A model generated the notes under the pieces. The model ran no database searches, was not told the DNA's origin, and was given only the letters and a program-made list of their open reading frames with translations. Positions 61,620 to 64,000 of a stretch of DNA of 64,000 nucleotides are shown piece after piece. The position numbers were made by a program, and so were the translations under genes. This stretch comes from Novosphingobium hassiacum (GTDB lineage Bacteria; Pseudomonadota; Alphaproteobacteria; Sphingomonadales; Sphingomonadaceae). Each line of letters opens with the position of its first letter. Positions within the stretch are counted from its first letter, which is position 1. The stretch covers positions 280,512 to 344,511 of the forward strand of contig NZ_JACICY010000004.1 of the NCBI RefSeq assembly GCF_014196055.1, written 5' to 3'.

Positions 61620-62720
61620 ATGTCGCTGATCGACCCTGAAGCGCGGCAGGCGATGCGCGAGAGCTTTGCCAGGCTGCTTGCCGACCGCTGCACAGAAGCC
61701 GACGTGCGCAGAATCATGGCTGCCGACACCGCCCATGATCCAGACCTGTGGCGGGCCATGGCGGACCTTGGAGTGCTGGCAACACTGATACCCGAGACAT
61801 TCGGCGGCCTTGGCGGAGGTGCACTGGAGGCCGAGACTTTGATGGAGGAAGCCGGTGCCGCGCTACTTCCTGGCCCTTTTTTCTCTAGTGCAGTTCTCGC
61901 GACCGCAATGTTGGTCGGGAGCCAGGACGATGATGCCAAGCAGCGTCTGCTTCCTGCTCTGGCCTCAGGCGAGATCATTGGCACAGTGGCGCTGGCGGGT
62001 CCTGCGGGCTTGTGGGATGCCACAGATGGCGAGATCGTTGTGACAGATGGATGCCTGCTGTCGGGCTCGGCGCATTACGTCAGCGATGGCGCGCTGGCAG
62101 ACCTTCTGCTCGTGGTCACAGGGACGGGCACCAGTCGCCAGCTGTACGAAGTCACCGACCGAACCGGTGTGGCCCTAACTCCGCTCAAGACCTTTGACAT
62201 GACACAACCGCTCGCCAAGCTGGTCCTCGACAAGGCGGAAGCGCGAGCAATCGTTGGGGCCGATGCAACGGCGATCGATCACGCTCTCGACATCGCCCGC
62301 GTGGCATTGGCAGGCAGGCAGGCAGGTGCGGCGCAGCGCAATTTCGACTTCACCGTGGAATATCTGCGCAATCGCGTCCAGTTCGGCCGCCCGGTCGGTG
62401 GCTTCCAAGCGATAAAACATATGGCGGCTGATCTGTTGATCGAGCGGGAATCGGCGTTGACGGGCGCGCGCATCGCAGCAGAACGACTGGCGGCGGGCGC
62501 CGACGATTCTGCCGAACTTGTGGCAATGGCCAGCTTCGCCGTCAGCGAGGCTCAGCTTAAGATCGCAAGCGATTCCATACAGCTGCACGGCGGCATTGGC
62601 TTCACTTGGGACTATCCCGCCCATCTTTATCTGCGCCGCGCACGCCACGACCAGATGTTTCTCGGCTCCAACGCGCATGCGCGCGAGCGCTTCGTCTCGA
62701 TCCTGGAGAAAACCGCATGA
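61620..62720 (+). CDS. Acyl-CoA dehydrogenase subunit without catalytic Glu
   Basis: A 366-residue acyl-CoA dehydrogenase-fold protein. It keeps R-N-R-V-Q-F-G-R near residue 253 and L-H-G-G-I-G-F-T-W near 323, but lacks the Glu both at the C-terminal site (F-L-G-S-N) and in helix G (D-I-A-R-V-A-L). A second dehydrogenase follows with a four-base ATGA overlap. This is the pattern of alpha2-beta2 heterotetramers of the ChsE type, in which only one subunit is catalytic and the open site takes bulky steroid-CoA esters. AGGAGGTG lies just before the ATG. Confidence 0.9.
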   Translation: MSLIDPEARQAMRESFARLLADRCTEADVRRIMAADTAHDPDLWRAMADLGVLATLIPETFGGLGGGALEAETLMEEAGAALLPGPFFSSAVLATAMLVGSQDDDAKQRLLPALASGEIIGTVALAGPAGLWDATDGEIVVTDGCLLSGSAHYVSDGALADLLLVVTGTGTSRQLYEVTDRTGVALTPLKTFDMTQPLAKLVLDKAEARAIVGADATAIDHALDIARVALAGRQAGAAQRNFDFTVEYLRNRVQFGRPVGGFQAIKHMAADLLIERESALTGARIAAERLAAGADDSAELVAMASFAVSEAQLKIASDSIQLHGGIGFTWDYPAHLYLRRARHDQMFLGSNAHARERFVSILEKTA

Positions 62721-63952
62721 CTGACGAGGATCTGATAACCGAAGTCCGCGATTGGCTGGCTGATAACTGGGAACCCGTTAGGTTCCAAGATACCCATTCC
62801 AACGGGCCTCTTATCTGGCGGCAGATGGTCCACGCGCGTGGCTTTGCAGTTCCAAGCTGGCCTACCGCCTTTGGCGGGCTGGGCCTGACGCCGGACCAGA
62901 GCAAGCTGGTGGAGACCGAGTTCCGCAAAGTTCGCGCGCCCGGTTCCGGGCAGGACCGGTCACAGATTGGTGCCAATCTCGTGATGCAATACGGCACGGA
63001 CCAAGCCCGCACGGATCTGCTGGAAGGTTTGATTACCGGCGAGTTCACCTATTGCCTGCTTTACAGCGAGCCCGGCGCAGGTTCTGACCTTGCAGCTGTG
63101 CGCACCCGCGCGGACCTGGCCGATGACCACTATGTCATCAATGGCCAGAAAGTGTGGACTTCCGGCGCTGCCACCGCCACTTTTGGATTGCTGCTTGCGC
63201 GCACCGACTGGGACGTGCCCAAACACGCCGGTCTCAGTTTCCTGGTCTGCCCAATGAAGCAGGAGGGGATCGAGGTTCGGCCGCTGCATCAGATCAATGG
63301 CGACAGTCACTTCAATGAAGTGTTCATGGATAATGTTCGGGTACCGGCGGCCTATCTGCTGTCTACCGAAGGTAACGGCTGGAAAGTCATGCAAAAGGCG
63401 CTGGCCTATGAGCGCCTCATCATGGGCGAAGGCTCAGCCGAGCGAGCCAGGAGCAAGCAAAGCCAGGACAGCCGGGTCGATTTGGTGACGCTCGCCAAGG
63501 CGCACGGCCGATTGGGTGATGCCAGCCTACGCCAGGAGATTGCACAGGCGATCGCCTGGCGTCGCCTGAACGAATACAACGGCCAACGCGCGCAAGCTGC
63601 CGTAGCGTCAGGCGAGGCTTCGCCGCTCATGTCGCTCGGGAAGCTCGCCATGTCGCGTGTATTGCACAACGATACACGGATCATGCGGGAGATATTGGGC
63701 GCGCAGGCGCTGTTCGACGATCCAAGCTTTGCCGACGCGCAAGACATGAATTACCGTTCGCTTCACGCCTACATGAACTCGATCGGTGGCGGAACCGACC
63801 AGATCCAGCGCAACATTATTGGCGAACGCGTGCTCAATCTCCCTCGTGAAGTAGAGTGGGACCGCGACATTCCGTTCCGGGAATCGCAAGCTGTGAAACC
63901 TTCTGGGTGTAGCGCGACAAACCAGATGAGAATTGCGCGTCAATCAGGATGA
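62717..63952 (+). CDS. Acyl-CoA dehydrogenase, catalytic partner, 3-prime end fused to IS
   Basis: A 411-residue acyl-CoA dehydrogenase: S-E-P-G-A-G-S-D near residue 117, W-T-S-G-A near 145, Y-E-R-L-I-M near 232 with the likely catalytic Glu, and G-G-G-T-D-Q-I-Q-R near 360. It overlaps the partner subunit by four bases. The last 14 codons, from Cys at 63908, appear to come from the inserted element, and the stop lies within it. Since relatives end near D-R-D-I-P-F, only a few native residues are lost and activity may survive; transcription beyond is cut off. Confidence 0.9.
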   Translation: MTDEDLITEVRDWLADNWEPVRFQDTHSNGPLIWRQMVHARGFAVPSWPTAFGGLGLTPDQSKLVETEFRKVRAPGSGQDRSQIGANLVMQYGTDQARTDLLEGLITGEFTYCLLYSEPGAGSDLAAVRTRADLADDHYVINGQKVWTSGAATATFGLLLARTDWDVPKHAGLSFLVCPMKQEGIEVRPLHQINGDSHFNEVFMDNVRVPAAYLLSTEGNGWKVMQKALAYERLIMGEGSAERARSKQSQDSRVDLVTLAKAHGRLGDASLRQEIAQAIAWRRLNEYNGQRAQAAVASGEASPLMSLGKLAMSRVLHNDTRIMREILGAQALFDDPSFADAQDMNYRSLHAYMNSIGGGTDQIQRNIIGERVLNLPREVEWDRDIPFRESQAVKPSGCSATNQMRIARQSG

Positions 63953-64000
63953 GAATGTGATTGTCGCGGCGCGTCAATCAGTGCCGATTTTGATTGTCGC
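63908..64000. mobile_element. Probable left end of an IS21-family element
   Basis: From 63908 the sequence starts with TGTAGCGCGACAA and holds nested repeats: GATGAGAAT at 63925 and 63948, GCGCGTCAATCAG at 63935 and 63969, TGATTGTCGC at 63958 and 63991. Multiple terminal repeats behind a TG start are typical for IS21-type ends. The transposase genes lie beyond the window, so the family call rests on the repeats and on recall. Confidence 0.6.

Overview
The window looks like a piece of accessory, catabolic DNA from an alphaproteobacterium of the order Sphingomonadales (Novosphingobium/Sphingobium-like). The reasons are the high G+C content, the large TonB-dependent receptor, the Rieske/P450/acyl-CoA gene content and the protein style. 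This taxonomic call is an inference from gene content; no rRNA or marker gene is present. I see no tRNA, rRNA, CRISPR array or replication origin. I annotate 60 coding regions, one cut by the left edge. The last gene runs into what looks like the left end of an IS21-type insertion sequence at the right edge.

Layout. 1-4450 (+): SDRs, a DUF2889 protein, an acyl-CoA ligase and a Cys-less isochorismatase-fold protein. 4664-7632 (-): NMO-type flavoenzyme, SDR and thiolase operon. 7857-11976: a small secreted protein, two TetR regulators, a nitroreductase and a Rieske oxygenase. 12203-15540 (-): a molybdopterin enzyme and an extended SDR. 15747-34467: short divergent units of sulfotransferase-like, SnoaL-like, VOC, SDR, enoyl-CoA hydratase, acyl-CoA dehydrogenase and NDP-forming acyl-CoA synthetase genes. 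34736-37808 (+): GMC oxidoreductase, ferredoxin and cytochrome P450. 37877-44910: thioesterase, quinol-monooxygenase-like protein, SDR/ACAD/MaoC operon and an amidohydrolase. 44980-50736 (-): tightly coupled APH kinase, MarR, ACAD, SDR, SDR and MFS operon. 50989-54624 (-): two FadR-type regulators and a lipid-transfer-protein/DUF35 aldolase-like pair. 54748-59757 (+): unknown protein, SDR and TonB receptor. 59891-63952 (+): TLP1-type thiolase and a two-subunit acyl-CoA dehydrogenase.

Taken together this reads as uptake (TonB receptor, MFS), oxidation (P450, Rieske, GMC, NMO, Mo enzyme, many SDRs), CoA activation and side-chain shortening by beta-oxidation-like and aldol-type steps, for one or several hydrophobic alicyclic or branched carboxylic compounds such as steroid or terpenoid acids. 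The exact substrate cannot be read from the sequence.

The most notable signals are regulatory. A 16-bp palindrome, TTGAC-N6-GTCAA, recurs in at least nine intergenic places, and a second 16-bp palindrome, close to ACCTAGTAATACTTGT, recurs in five. Both suggest that this scattered set of divergent units is run as two overlapping local regulons.
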